NCBI GenBank assembly: GCA_944392135.1
Contig: CALXVQ010000006.1
Location: 1 to 64,000, forward strand
Length of the DNA stretch: 64,000 nt
Direction: 5' to 3'
Source: an uncultured Rickettsiales bacterium
GTDB taxonomy: Bacteria; Pseudomonadota; Alphaproteobacteria; Rickettsiales; UBA1997
Both the position numbers and the translations under genes were made by a program. This document shows positions 16,450-25,554 of the stretch, in pieces. Position 1 is the stretch's first letter. Each line of letters opens with the position of its first letter. The notes under the pieces were generated by a model. That model was not told the DNA's origin and did not search any database. It saw only the letters and a list, made by a program, of their open reading frames with translations.

Positions 16450-17829
16450 TTATTCAACCAAAAAAGTTGTAGCCATACCTAATAGTAATAATGATGATAA
16501 CATATCAAGTGTAGCTGTGATAAATGTTCCAGAGCCAACTGCTGGATCTAACTTCATTTTATTAATAATCAATGGAACAACACTTCCTATAAAGCAAGAC
16601 ATAGTTTGTAAAGCAATAATTGTACTTGCAAATATAATAGTAAGTCTTAAATCGCCTTTCCATAAATATAATGCTAATGATGCTATTAAAGACAACAAAA
16701 CACCATCAATAAAACCTACAAAAGTTTCTTTTGCAATTACTTTAAAAACACCAGTTTTTGTTGTCTCATTATTTGCTATATTTCTAACTAAAATAGTTAA
16801 TGTTTGAGTACCAGAAACACCAGATAAATTAGCAATTAATGGCATAATGGCTGATAAAATAACAAATTGTTGAATTGTTGCAGAAAAATGATTAATAACT
16901 AATGTACTAGCACTAGCTGTTAAAATGGTTCCAACAAGCCAAGGCAATCTTCTTTTTACAGAATCCAATACATTTGCATGTATTGTATCATCAGCATTGA
17001 CCTTAGCCATTAACATCATATCTTCTCTGGTTTCTTCATTAATAACATGCATAATATCATTAGAATTAAGAACACCAACTAGAATACCTGCATGATTTAC
17101 AACTGGTATATATTTTAAGTCATATTTAATAAATAGGTTTGCTGCTTCCGATTGATCCATATCAGCATTTATAATTTTTAAATCTTCCGGATCTCTCATA
17201 ACATCAGAAACAAGAGTTTTGCTGTCAGCTTTTAATACACTGCCAATAGAAGCAGTAGATACAGGTCTAAAATATTCATCAACAACCACAATATTTGAAA
17301 ATTCTTGTGGAACATTTTTATTTTTTCTAAGATATTTAATAACTTCAACAATTTCCCAGTCTTTTGGAATAGCAACAAACTTATTTTGATCCATAATTCT
17401 TCCAACACTATCTTCTGGGTATGATAAAGCTTCTTCAATATCTTCTCTTTTTTCATTTGATTTAATAGAATCAATAGTATCTTGTGTAAGTTCGTCTTTA
17501 AAATCTTCTAAAATATCAACAGCATCATCTGTATCAAGTTTTGATACTAAATTAGCAAGTGTATTTTTGCTTAAATAACTAGCAATTTCAACTCTAATAT
17601 CTCTATTTAATTCAACTAATAATTCAGGGTCAATATTATTTTTTAATATTTCTATTATTTTTCTTCTTTCATCTTTTGTAAGATTACATAACAATTCTGC
17701 TTGATCGGCAGGGTGTAAACTACTAAAAACTTTTTTAATTTGTGTTTTTAAGTTCATATCAAGAGCATTTTTAAATCTTTCTACCAAGCTCTTGGTAATT
17801 CCATAATTATTATTTTCCATTTCTGACAT
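16450..17829 (-). CDS. mgtE: Magnesium transporter MgtE
   Basis: A 459-residue MgtE Mg2+ channel. The N-terminal superhelical domain (~20-140, SSLHPADQAELLCNLT) is followed by a tandem CBS pair (~140-265, SYPEDSVGRIMD ... KYIPVVNHAGILVGVL). Five membrane helices follow (~290-459) with RLPWLVGT, SGVSGTQTLTILVRNIA and PAVGSGTFITATLDM, the pore and selectivity region. The cytosolic domains sense Mg2+. Followed 13 nt upstream by rimM on the same strand. Confidence 0.96.
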   Translation of the reverse strand: MSEMENNNYGITKSLVERFKNALDMNLKTQIKKVFSSLHPADQAELLCNLTKDERRKIIEILKNNIDPELLVELNRDIRVEIASYLSKNTLANLVSKLDTDDAVDILEDFKDELTQDTIDSIKSNEKREDIEEALSYPEDSVGRIMDQNKFVAIPKDWEIVEVIKYLRKNKNVPQEFSNIVVVDEYFRPVSTASIGSVLKADSKTLVSDVMRDPEDLKIINADMDQSEAANLFIKYDLKYIPVVNHAGILVGVLNSNDIMHVINEETREDMMLMAKVNADDTIHANVLDSVKRRLPWLVGTILTASASTLVINHFSATIQQFVILSAIMPLIANLSGVSGTQTLTILVRNIANNETTKTGVFKVIAKETFVGFIDGVLLSLIASLALYLWKGDLRLTIIFASTIIALQTMSCFIGSVVPLIINKMKLDPAVGSGTFITATLDMLSSLLLLGMATTFLVE

Positions 17830-17842
17830 CTTTACCTCTGTG

Positions 17843-18343
17843 TTAAATATATTCTGGCCTTTCTACAACAATATAGCCTTCTTCAATGTTTATTTCCTTA
17901 AAATATTCCTCAATAAAAGGTAATACTTCTGGCATTTTTTCATTTTGCCACTTTATTTCAACAACTACCCCCGCCCCATAATCATCAATACCAACAATTT
18001 CACCTAAAAATTTATTATCAGTACTTTTAGCTTTTAAGCCCATTAATTCTTCACAATAAAACTCGTCATCAGTTTCTGGAAGTAAATTAATATCTAAGTA
18101 CAATTCTGTATTTCTCCAACTTTTTGCAGATTCAGGAGAATTTATACCTTCAATTTGTGTAATAAAAATATTAGGTTTTAATGTACCAATAAATTTTATT
18201 TTAAATTGTTTATTATTTTTATCAAATAAATCATTACAATAATTAAAGATATCCTTAGGTTTTTCCATATAGCTTTCTAGCTTAACAAAACCTTTTACCC
18301 CATGAGAAGTCAAAATTTTTGCAACTACTATTTTTTTGGACAT
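17843..18343 (-). CDS. rimM: Ribosome maturation factor RimM
   Basis: A 166-residue RimM, a 30S maturation factor that binds S19. The N-terminal beta-barrel begins KIVVAKILTSHGVKGFVKLESY and contains GINSPESAKSWRNTELYLD; the PRC-barrel C-domain follows (EFYCEELMGLKAKS ... VLPFIEEYFKEINIEEGYIVV). The family normally sits with rpsP-trmD-rplS; here it is beside mgtE, and those partners are absent. Confidence 0.95.
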   Translation of the reverse strand: MSKKIVVAKILTSHGVKGFVKLESYMEKPKDIFNYCNDLFDKNNKQFKIKFIGTLKPNIFITQIEGINSPESAKSWRNTELYLDINLLPETDDEFYCEELMGLKAKSTDNKFLGEIVGIDDYGAGVVVEIKWQNEKMPEVLPFIEEYFKEINIEEGYIVVERPEYI

Positions 18344-18387
18344 CCTTAACCATCTTTATTAGATAAATGAATAATAAAACAAAAATT

Positions 18388-19209
18388 TTAAAAGTAAATG
18401 ATAATTAATTTATAAATGATAAATAAAATAGCTAAACCAATATAAATTTCTAAAATTTTTAAAAATAAAGGTTCCTCTTTCATTCTTTTTCCAACCAATA
18501 ATTCATCAAAAAATTTTTTTCTTTCTGGTGTAAGTTGAACCTCTAAATCTCTATAATATTCATATTTTCTTCTTTCATTTCTTTTATACATATCATCAAA
18601 AATATATTTTCTAAAATCATCAAATAATTTTTGATGTTTTTTAATTGGTGAAACCCCATTTCTTAAATATAATTCCCAACTTTTTGCAAAATTTTCTTCT
18701 TCATCTTCTGTAAAAGTCCCCCTAGTAAAAAAATGATCATATCTTTTTGTATAGGCATCACTTCTACTTCTAACTATATCAACAACTCTAATAAAATCTT
18801 TAAAAGCTTTTTTATTTCTGGCAAACATAGCTATATAAGCAATTAAATACCTTAAATAATGACCAAATTCATGAATAAAAGTTGTAGTTGTTGTGTCTTG
18901 TCCATTCAAATATATTGTTGAATGATAAAGTTTTATTGGTTTGTGAAATAATTTTTTTATAGTATCAGTTCTAGCTTCGCATAATCCATAAGCCATTTCC
19001 ATATCATAATCTATTTTGACATCAAGTGGCAAGTAGTCATATATTTGTCTAACAGATACACCATATCTTTTTGCAATATTTTGATAAATAACCCTAACCA
19101 TTCTTAAATTATATTTTACTAGTTTTCTAGGATACACTTTTCTTAAAGGTTTTTTAAATCTCCTTGTTATTTTTCTTAAAAATAAATAATCTCTAATTTC
19201 ATAAAGCAT
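18388..19209 (-). CDS. Unknown protein with HEFGH zincin-like motif and C-terminal membrane helix
   Basis: A 273-residue protein I do not recognise as a named family. A zinc-protease-like TFIHEFGHYLRYLIAY lies near residues 129-144. Glu-rich stretches about 40-50 residues later (FTEDEEENFAKSWELYLRNG) could supply the third ligand. The N-terminal 60 residues are very basic (LRKITRRFKKPLRKVYPRK), and a single hydrophobic helix ends the protein (LEIYIGLAILFIIYKLIIIYF), suggesting a C-tail-anchored topology. It begins 4 nt downstream of polA and is probably cotranscribed. A peptidase role is inferred only from the motif. Confidence 0.75.
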   Translation of the reverse strand: MLYEIRDYLFLRKITRRFKKPLRKVYPRKLVKYNLRMVRVIYQNIAKRYGVSVRQIYDYLPLDVKIDYDMEMAYGLCEARTDTIKKLFHKPIKLYHSTIYLNGQDTTTTTFIHEFGHYLRYLIAYIAMFARNKKAFKDFIRVVDIVRSRSDAYTKRYDHFFTRGTFTEDEEENFAKSWELYLRNGVSPIKKHQKLFDDFRKYIFDDMYKRNERRKYEYYRDLEVQLTPERKKFFDELLVGKRMKEEPLFLKILEIYIGLAILFIIYKLIIIYF

Positions 19210-19212
19210 ATT

Positions 19213-21978
19213 CTAAACTTCCTCTAAATTATTTCCGCTCTCAACATCAACTTCCATTTTTACTTCCCAATCAATTACATTTTCCATAGATTCTTTTAAT
19301 ATTTTAGATACTTCTTCAACCTCATTTTCGGGACACTCCAACACCAATTCATCATGTATTTGCAAAATCATTTTAGATCTATAATTTTTTAATTTTTCAT
19401 CTAGATCAATCATTGCTTTTTTAATAATATCAGCTGCCGTTCCTTGAATAGGTGCATTAATTGCCAATCTTTCTAAATTTCCTCTCATAATTGGCCTTGC
19501 CGAAGCAACATCTATATTAATCTTTCTACCAAATAATGTTTTTACATAATTATGTTGCTTAACATAACCTTTCATATATTCAATATAATTTTTAATTTCT
19601 GGATATGTTTGAAAATAATTATATAAATATTTCTTTGCATCATCATTACTTGAATTAGTCCTTTTAGCTAGTCCATATGCACTTGTTCCATAAATAATAC
19701 TAAAATTAATAGCTTTTGCTATTGATCTCATACTTGAAGATACTTCTTTCTCATCAACCTTGAAAACATTACTTGCAGTAGTTGTATGAATATCTTTTCC
19801 AGCCAAAAAGAATTCTTTTAATTTTTCAACATTATGTAGGTTGGCTATTATTCGTAATTCTGCTTGTTTGTAATCAGCAGAAATTAATTTACAACCTTCT
19901 TTTGCTACAAATGCAGATCTAATTTTAGAACCATCATCAGTTTTTATAGGAATATTTTGTAAATTAGGATTAGATGAGCTTAATCTTCCTGTAATAACAA
20001 AAGTGTTTGAATAAGTTGTATGTATTCTGCCATTTTTATCAATCATTTTAGGTAAAACATCTGTATAAGTATTTTTTAATTTGCTATAATGTCTCCAAGA
20101 TAATATTTTTTGACAAATTTCACTACCTTGACCTGCTAGTTCTTCTAGTACTTCAATACCAGTTGAAAAATGTCCTGTTTTTGATGATTTTTTACCATGA
20201 TTTAATTGCAACTTATCAAATAAAATATTTGATAATTGTTTAGGAGAAGCAATATTAAATTCTTCACCAGCAATTTCATAAATTTCTTTTGATAATTTAT
20301 CTATATATGTTTGAAATTCATTTGATAATTCATACAATCTCTTTATATCAACTTTTATTCCTGTAATTTCCATTTTTGCAAGAATTAAAGTCATAGGCTT
20401 TTCAATTCTATTATAAATATTATTTAATTCTTCATCATTGCCTAATTCTTGCTTAAATTTATTATAAAGAATATAAAAACTATCAACAATAAAATAAGAT
20501 AATTCTTCAAGATTATCATTTAAGTTATCTATTTTATTTTCTCTTTCAATTTTAGATATTATATCAATTTTATCATCAAAACTTAATTTATTTTCTTGAT
20601 TATCAAAATTATCATCTAAATTATGTTTACATATTGATGACAGAGTATTAGAATATAAACCATTATTCAAAATATAATTCATTACATCAATATCTTCAAA
20701 ATTTTCTATTGAAATACCATATTGATATAAAATTTTTATTTGTTTTTTTACATCATAACTAATTTTAAGAATTGATGAATTTTCAAAAATATCTTTAAAA
20801 CTTTCAACAATATCTTTAAAAATTAATTCTTCTTTATTTGTTGTAAATAAATCATTTTGTGTATTAGAAATTTTTATATAGTAAGAACAATCTTTATCAA
20901 ATTTAAAAGTGAATGATAAAAAATTATCTTTTTCAGTAAAAATATTAAAATAAAATTTTTCAATATTTTTATTATTTTTTATAATAGATTTTAACTCTTC
21001 AATATTTTTTATTTTTACATTACTAACATTTTTATTATCTTCTTTTGTATTTTGATTATTAAAAGCAAATAAATCATTGGCAATAACAATATTTTCATTA
21101 TCATTAATTGAAGGTTCAACAGTTGCGAAAGCTTGTTTTAAACCCCTAACCATTGAATAAAATTCTTGTTGTGTCAAAAAATCTAAAAATTTTTTATAGT
21201 CATATTGCTTAAATTTTAAATCATCCAATGTATAATTCATCTCAACATTTTCATCAAGTGTGATAAGTTTTTTAGATAATTTAATTTCATTAATACTATT
21301 CTTTAAAGTTTCTCTTCTTTTGTTTTGTTTAATTTCGTCTAAATGTTTCATTAGATTTTCAACATCACCATATTGATTTACCAATTCTATTGCTGTTTTT
21401 TGTCCAATACCAGCTACACCAGGCACATTATCAGAAGCATCCCCCATAAGTGTTAAAACATCTAAAACTTTTTTAGGTTCTACACCCCATTTTTCTTTTA
21501 CTTTTTCAGTATCTATAAATTCATTTTTAAGTCCATCAAACATTAAAACCTTATCATCAACCAATTGCATTAAATCTTTATCCGAAGATACTATAACTAC
21601 ATCAAAATCTTCTTTTTCAGCTTTTTTTGTATATGTTGCAATAATATCATCAGCTTCATAACCAACCTTTTCTAATGATACAATATTTAAAACTTTTACC
21701 AAGTCTCTAACTAATGGAAATTGTGGCAATAATTCAGGGGGACATGGTGGTCTTGTAGCTTTATATTCGCTATATATTTCATTTCTAAAAGTTTTTTCAC
21801 CAGAATCAAAGACAACTGCTATATGTGTATATTCTATTTCTGTAATAATTTTAATTAGCATTCTGCTAAAACCATACAACCCACCAACAGGTGTACCATC
21901 CTTTCTAGTTAAATTTCTAATAGCAAAAAATGCTCTAAATAAAAAACTATAACCATCAATTAAAATTAGCTTTTTCAT
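19213..21978 (-). CDS. polA: DNA polymerase I, probably proofreading-deficient
   Basis: A 921-residue PolA. The 5'-3' exonuclease (1-~290) contains FDSGEKTFRNE, YEADDIIATY and TLMGDASDNVPGVAGIGQKTA. The polymerase domain (~510-921) has motif A DYKQAELR, motif B (KAINFSIIYGTSAYGLAKR) and motif C QIHDELVLECPE. In the middle domain the ExoI motif DxE of active proofreading enzymes is replaced by NIF (~344), and the ExoII Asn appears lost (LKISYD), so 3'-5' exonuclease activity is probably absent. First gene of its run; a 250-bp gap separates it from divergent rpsL. Confidence 0.96.
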   Translation of the reverse strand: MKKLILIDGYSFLFRAFFAIRNLTRKDGTPVGGLYGFSRMLIKIITEIEYTHIAVVFDSGEKTFRNEIYSEYKATRPPCPPELLPQFPLVRDLVKVLNIVSLEKVGYEADDIIATYTKKAEKEDFDVVIVSSDKDLMQLVDDKVLMFDGLKNEFIDTEKVKEKWGVEPKKVLDVLTLMGDASDNVPGVAGIGQKTAIELVNQYGDVENLMKHLDEIKQNKRRETLKNSINEIKLSKKLITLDENVEMNYTLDDLKFKQYDYKKFLDFLTQQEFYSMVRGLKQAFATVEPSINDNENIVIANDLFAFNNQNTKEDNKNVSNVKIKNIEELKSIIKNNKNIEKFYFNIFTEKDNFLSFTFKFDKDCSYYIKISNTQNDLFTTNKEELIFKDIVESFKDIFENSSILKISYDVKKQIKILYQYGISIENFEDIDVMNYILNNGLYSNTLSSICKHNLDDNFDNQENKLSFDDKIDIISKIERENKIDNLNDNLEELSYFIVDSFYILYNKFKQELGNDEELNNIYNRIEKPMTLILAKMEITGIKVDIKRLYELSNEFQTYIDKLSKEIYEIAGEEFNIASPKQLSNILFDKLQLNHGKKSSKTGHFSTGIEVLEELAGQGSEICQKILSWRHYSKLKNTYTDVLPKMIDKNGRIHTTYSNTFVITGRLSSSNPNLQNIPIKTDDGSKIRSAFVAKEGCKLISADYKQAELRIIANLHNVEKLKEFFLAGKDIHTTTASNVFKVDEKEVSSSMRSIAKAINFSIIYGTSAYGLAKRTNSSNDDAKKYLYNYFQTYPEIKNYIEYMKGYVKQHNYVKTLFGRKINIDVASARPIMRGNLERLAINAPIQGTAADIIKKAMIDLDEKLKNYRSKMILQIHDELVLECPENEVEEVSKILKESMENVIDWEVKMEVDVESGNNLEEV

Positions 21979-22105
21979 TTAAAAATTATATTTTTAATCA
22001 ATACAAATATATATTTTTATTTTTAAATGTCTATTTTTTTGTTTATTTTACTACAAACTTTTTCATAAAATTATAATAAAAAATCATAAATTGCATATAA
22101 AAAAC

Positions 22106-22133
22106 TTGACTTTTATTTATAAAGTGCTAAAAA
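22106..22133 (+). promoter_or_regulatory. Putative sigma-70 promoter of rpsL-rpsG
   Basis: TTGACT at 22106-22111 and TAAAAA at 22128-22133 are separated by 16 bp, with TGC just before the -10 giving an extended -10 element. It lies ~100 bp ahead of rpsL and upstream of the leader hairpins. Pattern match only. Confidence 0.45.
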
Positions 22134-22157
22134 ATGTATGTCCGAGCTTATTATGTG

Positions 22158-22216
22158 CTGATTAAAGATGAGTTGCGAAATCTTTAATTTTTATTAATAA
22201 TTTGATATTTAATCAG
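22158..22216 (+). promoter_or_regulatory. rpsL leader with alternative hairpins, possible attenuator
   Basis: ATTAAAGAT (22161-22169) pairs with ATCTTTAAT (22180-22188) around a 10-nt loop and is followed by a run of T (to 22192), the form of an intrinsic terminator. The overlapping CTGATTAAA (22158-22166) is instead complementary to TTTAATCAG (22208-22216), which ends just before the AAAGGA Shine-Dalgarno of rpsL. The two pairings exclude each other. This suggests attenuation or autoregulation of the ribosomal-protein pair, but is untested. Confidence 0.4.
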
Positions 22217-22231
22217 TAAAGGAAAAAAGAA

Positions 22232-22603
22232 ATGTCAACAATTAATCAATTGGTTAGAAAACCAAGAACAGATAAAAAAGTAAAGAGTAAAGCCCCAGCT
22301 ATGAAGGGCTGTCCTCAAGTTAGAGGTGTTTGTGTCAGAGTTTACACCACAACCCCTAAAAAACCTAACTCAGCTTTGAGAAAAGTTGCCAGAGTTAAAC
22401 TTACAAATGGCTTTGAAGTTATTGCTTATATTCCTGGTGAAGGTCATAACTTACAAGAACACAGTGTTGTTATGTTAAGAGGTGGAAGGGTTCCTGACTT
22501 GCCAGGTGTTAGATACCACATCATTAGAGGTGTTTTAGATACACAAGGTATTAAAGACAGAAAAGTTAGAAGATCTAAATATGGTACTAAAAAAGCTAAA
22601 TAA
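22232..22603 (+). CDS. rpsL: 30S ribosomal protein S12
   Basis: A 123-residue S12, highly conserved: [12 protein letters not shown] at the start, [20 protein letters not shown], the decoding-site loop [16 protein letters not shown] and [14 protein letters not shown], ending SKYGTKKAK. The conserved Lys of KKPNSALRK, where streptomycin-resistance changes occur, is the wild-type residue. It has a good Shine-Dalgarno (AAAGGA). Followed 21 nt later by rpsG. Confidence 0.99.
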   Translation: MSTINQLVRKPRTDKKVKSKAPAMKGCPQVRGVCVRVYTTTPKKPNSALRKVARVKLTNGFEVIAYIPGEGHNLQEHSVVMLRGGRVPDLPGVRYHIIRGVLDTQGIKDRKVRRSKYGTKKAK

Positions 22604-22624
22604 TAAATAATTTGAGGATAAAAA

Positions 22625-23092
22625 ATGAGAAGAAGAAGATCTCCGGTTAGAGAAATAATTCCTGATGCAAAATATAATAGTGTTATGGTTACTAGATTAA
22701 TCAACTCAATTATGCTTGACGGAAAGAAAGCTATTATTGAAAAAGCTGTTTATGGAGCTTTTGATATGGTACAAGAAAAAATGAAAAAAGATCCATTAGA
22801 AGTATTCAACGAAGTTATTGAAAAATTAACTCCAACTGTTGAAGTTAGAGCTAGAAGAATTGGTGGTTCTACATATCAAATACCAACAGAAGTTAAAGAA
22901 AGAAGAGGCGTTGCATTAGCTTTAAAATGGCTCACAACATCAGTTAGAAAACAATCTGGAAAAAGCTTAGCAGAAAAGATTTACAAAGCTTTAAATGATG
23001 TATTAAACAACACAGGTTGGGCTTACAAAAAGAAAGAAGAAGTATTCAAAATGGCAGAAGCAAACAAAGCTTTCTCACATTACAGCTGGTAA
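22625..23092 (+). CDS. rpsG: 30S ribosomal protein S7
   Basis: A 155-residue S7 with MRRRRSPVREIIPDAKYNSVMVTRLINSIMLDGKK and the conserved VEVRARRIGGSTYQIPTEV, ending ANKAFSHYSW. S7 nucleates the 30S head and in other bacteria autoregulates the str operon. Preceded by GAGG. Unlike the usual rpsL-rpsG-fusA-tuf order, a terminator follows directly and the next gene is on the other strand. Confidence 0.99.
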   Translation: MRRRRSPVREIIPDAKYNSVMVTRLINSIMLDGKKAIIEKAVYGAFDMVQEKMKKDPLEVFNEVIEKLTPTVEVRARRIGGSTYQIPTEVKERRGVALALKWLTTSVRKQSGKSLAEKIYKALNDVLNNTGWAYKKKEEVFKMAEANKAFSHYSW

Positions 23093-23119
23093 TACTAATT
23101 TTGAATTATTTTATATTGA

Positions 23120-23150
23120 GGCAAAGGTTTTTATCTTTGCCTTTTTATTT
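23120..23150 (+). terminator. Intrinsic terminator after rpsG (overlaps end of convergent gene)
   Basis: GGCAAAG (23120-23126) pairs with CTTTGCC (23135-23141) around an 8-nt loop, followed by TTTTTATTT. It overlaps the stop codon of the convergent AlkD-like gene at 23131. It marks the end of the rpsL-rpsG unit. Confidence 0.85.
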
Positions 23151-23832
23151 CTTCCTTTTCTTCTTTTGAAAATTTTTCCATTGAATAATTTAATGTAGTT
23201 TTTGAAATATCTTTTATATTTTCTTTAAGAAATTTTTTTAATAAATTTTTGTCTTTTTTGCCAACTTCTCTTAATAACCAACCAACAGCTTTATTAATTA
23301 AATCATTTTCATTTAATAATAATTTTTTTGCAATTTTTAATGTAGGTTCATATATATTATTTCTTACAAAAATCATAGTTGAAACTATTGAGATTCGTCT
23401 TTCCCATAATGATTTAGAATTAGATAAATTTAATAATATTTCATAATCAAGATTATTATAATTAAGAATATAATTACCTAAGATTTTATAGCAAGATAAA
23501 TCAACCAAGTCCCAATTATTTATATATTGAGTATTACTTAAATAAAAATTAATTATATCTTTTTTGTTTGAACATTGTTTATTAAATAATTCAATTAAAA
23601 TAAATAAAGCTAATTCTCTTTTTTCATGAAATTTTGAGTGCAATAATTCCTCAATTTCTTTTAAAGAAAAATAATTATATTTTTTTGCCAATTTTCTAAT
23701 TTGTGGGACAGTGATACCTAAAAATATATCGCCTTCTCCATATTCACCAACACCAGTTTTAAAATATTTACTTAAAACTTTTGCCTTTTCTTCATTAGAA
23801 ATTGCTAAAATTTCCTTTTCTAATTCTTGCAT
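23131..23832 (-). CDS. DNA alkylation repair enzyme, AlkD-like HEAT-repeat protein
   Basis: A 233-residue all-helical protein of the AlkD family of DNA glycosylases, which excise bulky and positively charged alkylated bases without base flipping. Typical are YFKTGVGEYGEGDIFLGITVPQIRKLAKKY, FHEKRELALFIL, NWDLVDLSCYKILGNYI, LWERRISIVSTMIF and KAVGWLLREVGKKD, where the Trp and Arg-Glu residues line the DNA cleft. Complete and of normal length. It lies 5 nt after gltX and is probably read from the same transcript. Confidence 0.93.
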   Translation of the reverse strand: MQELEKEILAISNEEKAKVLSKYFKTGVGEYGEGDIFLGITVPQIRKLAKKYNYFSLKEIEELLHSKFHEKRELALFILIELFNKQCSNKKDIINFYLSNTQYINNWDLVDLSCYKILGNYILNYNNLDYEILLNLSNSKSLWERRISIVSTMIFVRNNIYEPTLKIAKKLLLNENDLINKAVGWLLREVGKKDKNLLKKFLKENIKDISKTTLNYSMEKFSKEEKEEIKRQR

Positions 23833-23837
23833 AACTA

Positions 23838-25490
23838 TTAATTAAGAATTAAAGATAATCTTTTAATACTCTCATCTTTTCCTAAAACTTTCATAACAGA
23901 AAATAAGTCAGGACTATTTTTTCTGCCTGTGATTAAATATCTAAAAATTGCTACAAAATCACTAACTTTTCCTTTGTGAATTTCAGCATTAAATTCTTTG
24001 TTGTTAATACAATAATTATGTTTTTCTGCCATAATTTTTATATTATTAAACCAATCAGTATGATTTTGCATTAAGTTGTCATAATTATCTATGTATTCTT
24101 TAACTATTTTTTGTGCTTCTGCTATGTCTAAATTAGGCATATCATTTTTAAAATCTTCAAGTGTATAATTAAAATCAAAGAAATAAGCAATTTCATTATA
24201 AATTGTAGATAATGTTGAAAAATCTTTTCTAACTCTATCACAGTCTTTTCTTTCAATTTCAAAAATTTTGATAAAATAATCTTTTTGATTCTGCATTTTA
24301 TTTGCTAAATCTTTATTGAAAGATAAAGCCCAAGTCAATAATCTATTATAAATTTCTTCTGCTGTTAAAGTAGCCATGAAGTCTTTGCAAATACTATCTA
24401 ATTTCTTAAAATCAAATAAAGCTCCACTAACACCTAACTTTTTAATTTCAAATGGAAAATCTTTAAAAGTTGATTTAGGATTTTCTTTTTTCCAATCTTC
24501 GTAATTAGAATTAGCAAGATTCATTAAATAGTCTAAAATAACTTCCTTAGGATAACCTTTTTCAACAAAATATTGGAAGTTTGCTTCTGGATCTTTTCTT
24601 TTACTTAATTTTCTTTTTGCTCCATTATCTAATTTTTGAATTGGTGCTGGTTGAATATAAATAGGAACTTTCCAACCCATAGATTGAAATAATTGAATAT
24701 GTAATGGAGTTGAAATAAACCATTCATCAGTTCTAACTACGTGAGTAGTACCCATTAAATGATCGTCAATTAAATGTGCAAAATGATATGTAGGTAGTCC
24801 ATCAGATTTTAAAATAACAATATCTAAATCATTTTCTGGCAACATTCTTTTACCTTTAATAGCATCTTCAAAAACTATTCTATTTGTGAAATTACCATTT
24901 GATTTAAAATATATAACATAAGGCTTGCCAGCATCTAAATAATCTTCAATTTGTTCTTCTGTTAAATTTCTTTCTCTTGCCCATAAACCATACAAACCTG
25001 TTCTAATTTTTAGTTTAGTTTGTTCTTCTCGCATTTTATCTAATTCTTCTTTTGTCATAAAGCTAGGGTATGCAAGATCTCTTTTTAGCAATTCTTTTAC
25101 ATAAGCTTTATAAATTTTTTCTCTTTTGCTTTGAGTATATGGGCCATAATTTCCATATTCTTTTCCATCAAGTCTTAAACCTTCGTCAGTTTCAAGCCCG
25201 CAATAATCAAGAGTTTTTAAAATAGCATCAAGTGCTCCTTCAACTTCTCTTTTTTGATCTGTATCTTCAATTCTTAAAATAAATATACCATTGTCTTTGT
25301 GTGCAATTCTTTCATCAGTCATAGCAGTCCATACTGTTCCAATATGCATAAAACCCGTTGGGCTAGGTGCAATTCTAGTTATAACTTGACCTTCTGGCCT
25401 TTTAGGATACATTTTTTCAATTTCTTCAATTGAAGGTGTTTCATCTGGAATCAATCTATCAACTAACTCTTGTTTCATTTTTGTTTTCAA
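23838..25490 (-). CDS. gltX: Glutamyl-tRNA synthetase, long (550-residue) form
   Basis: A class I synthetase that charges tRNA with Glu. The HIGH motif is in RIAPSPTGFMHIGTVWTA and the KMSKS motif is KRKLSKRKDP (~residue 290); RIEDTDQKREVEGA is also conserved. At 550 residues, with YGLWARERNLTEEQIEDYLDAGKPYVIYF and GHxT-free insertions, it resembles the long form common in Clostridia and Bacteroidetes rather than the ~450-480-residue proteobacterial enzymes, suggesting acquisition by transfer. That comparison is from memory of the families. Co-directional with the AlkD-like gene downstream and the MBL gene 64 nt upstream. Confidence 0.95.
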   Translation of the reverse strand: MKTKMKQELVDRLIPDETPSIEEIEKMYPKRPEGQVITRIAPSPTGFMHIGTVWTAMTDERIAHKDNGIFILRIEDTDQKREVEGALDAILKTLDYCGLETDEGLRLDGKEYGNYGPYTQSKREKIYKAYVKELLKRDLAYPSFMTKEELDKMREEQTKLKIRTGLYGLWARERNLTEEQIEDYLDAGKPYVIYFKSNGNFTNRIVFEDAIKGKRMLPENDLDIVILKSDGLPTYHFAHLIDDHLMGTTHVVRTDEWFISTPLHIQLFQSMGWKVPIYIQPAPIQKLDNGAKRKLSKRKDPEANFQYFVEKGYPKEVILDYLMNLANSNYEDWKKENPKSTFKDFPFEIKKLGVSGALFDFKKLDSICKDFMATLTAEEIYNRLLTWALSFNKDLANKMQNQKDYFIKIFEIERKDCDRVRKDFSTLSTIYNEIAYFFDFNYTLEDFKNDMPNLDIAEAQKIVKEYIDNYDNLMQNHTDWFNNIKIMAEKHNYCINNKEFNAEIHKGKVSDFVAIFRYLITGRKNSPDLFSVMKVLGKDESIKRLSLILN

Positions 25491-25554
25491 TATTTATTAA
25501 TATCAAGATAATATTATTCTTTTTTAAAAAATCAATATTTCAAATATTTTCTAG

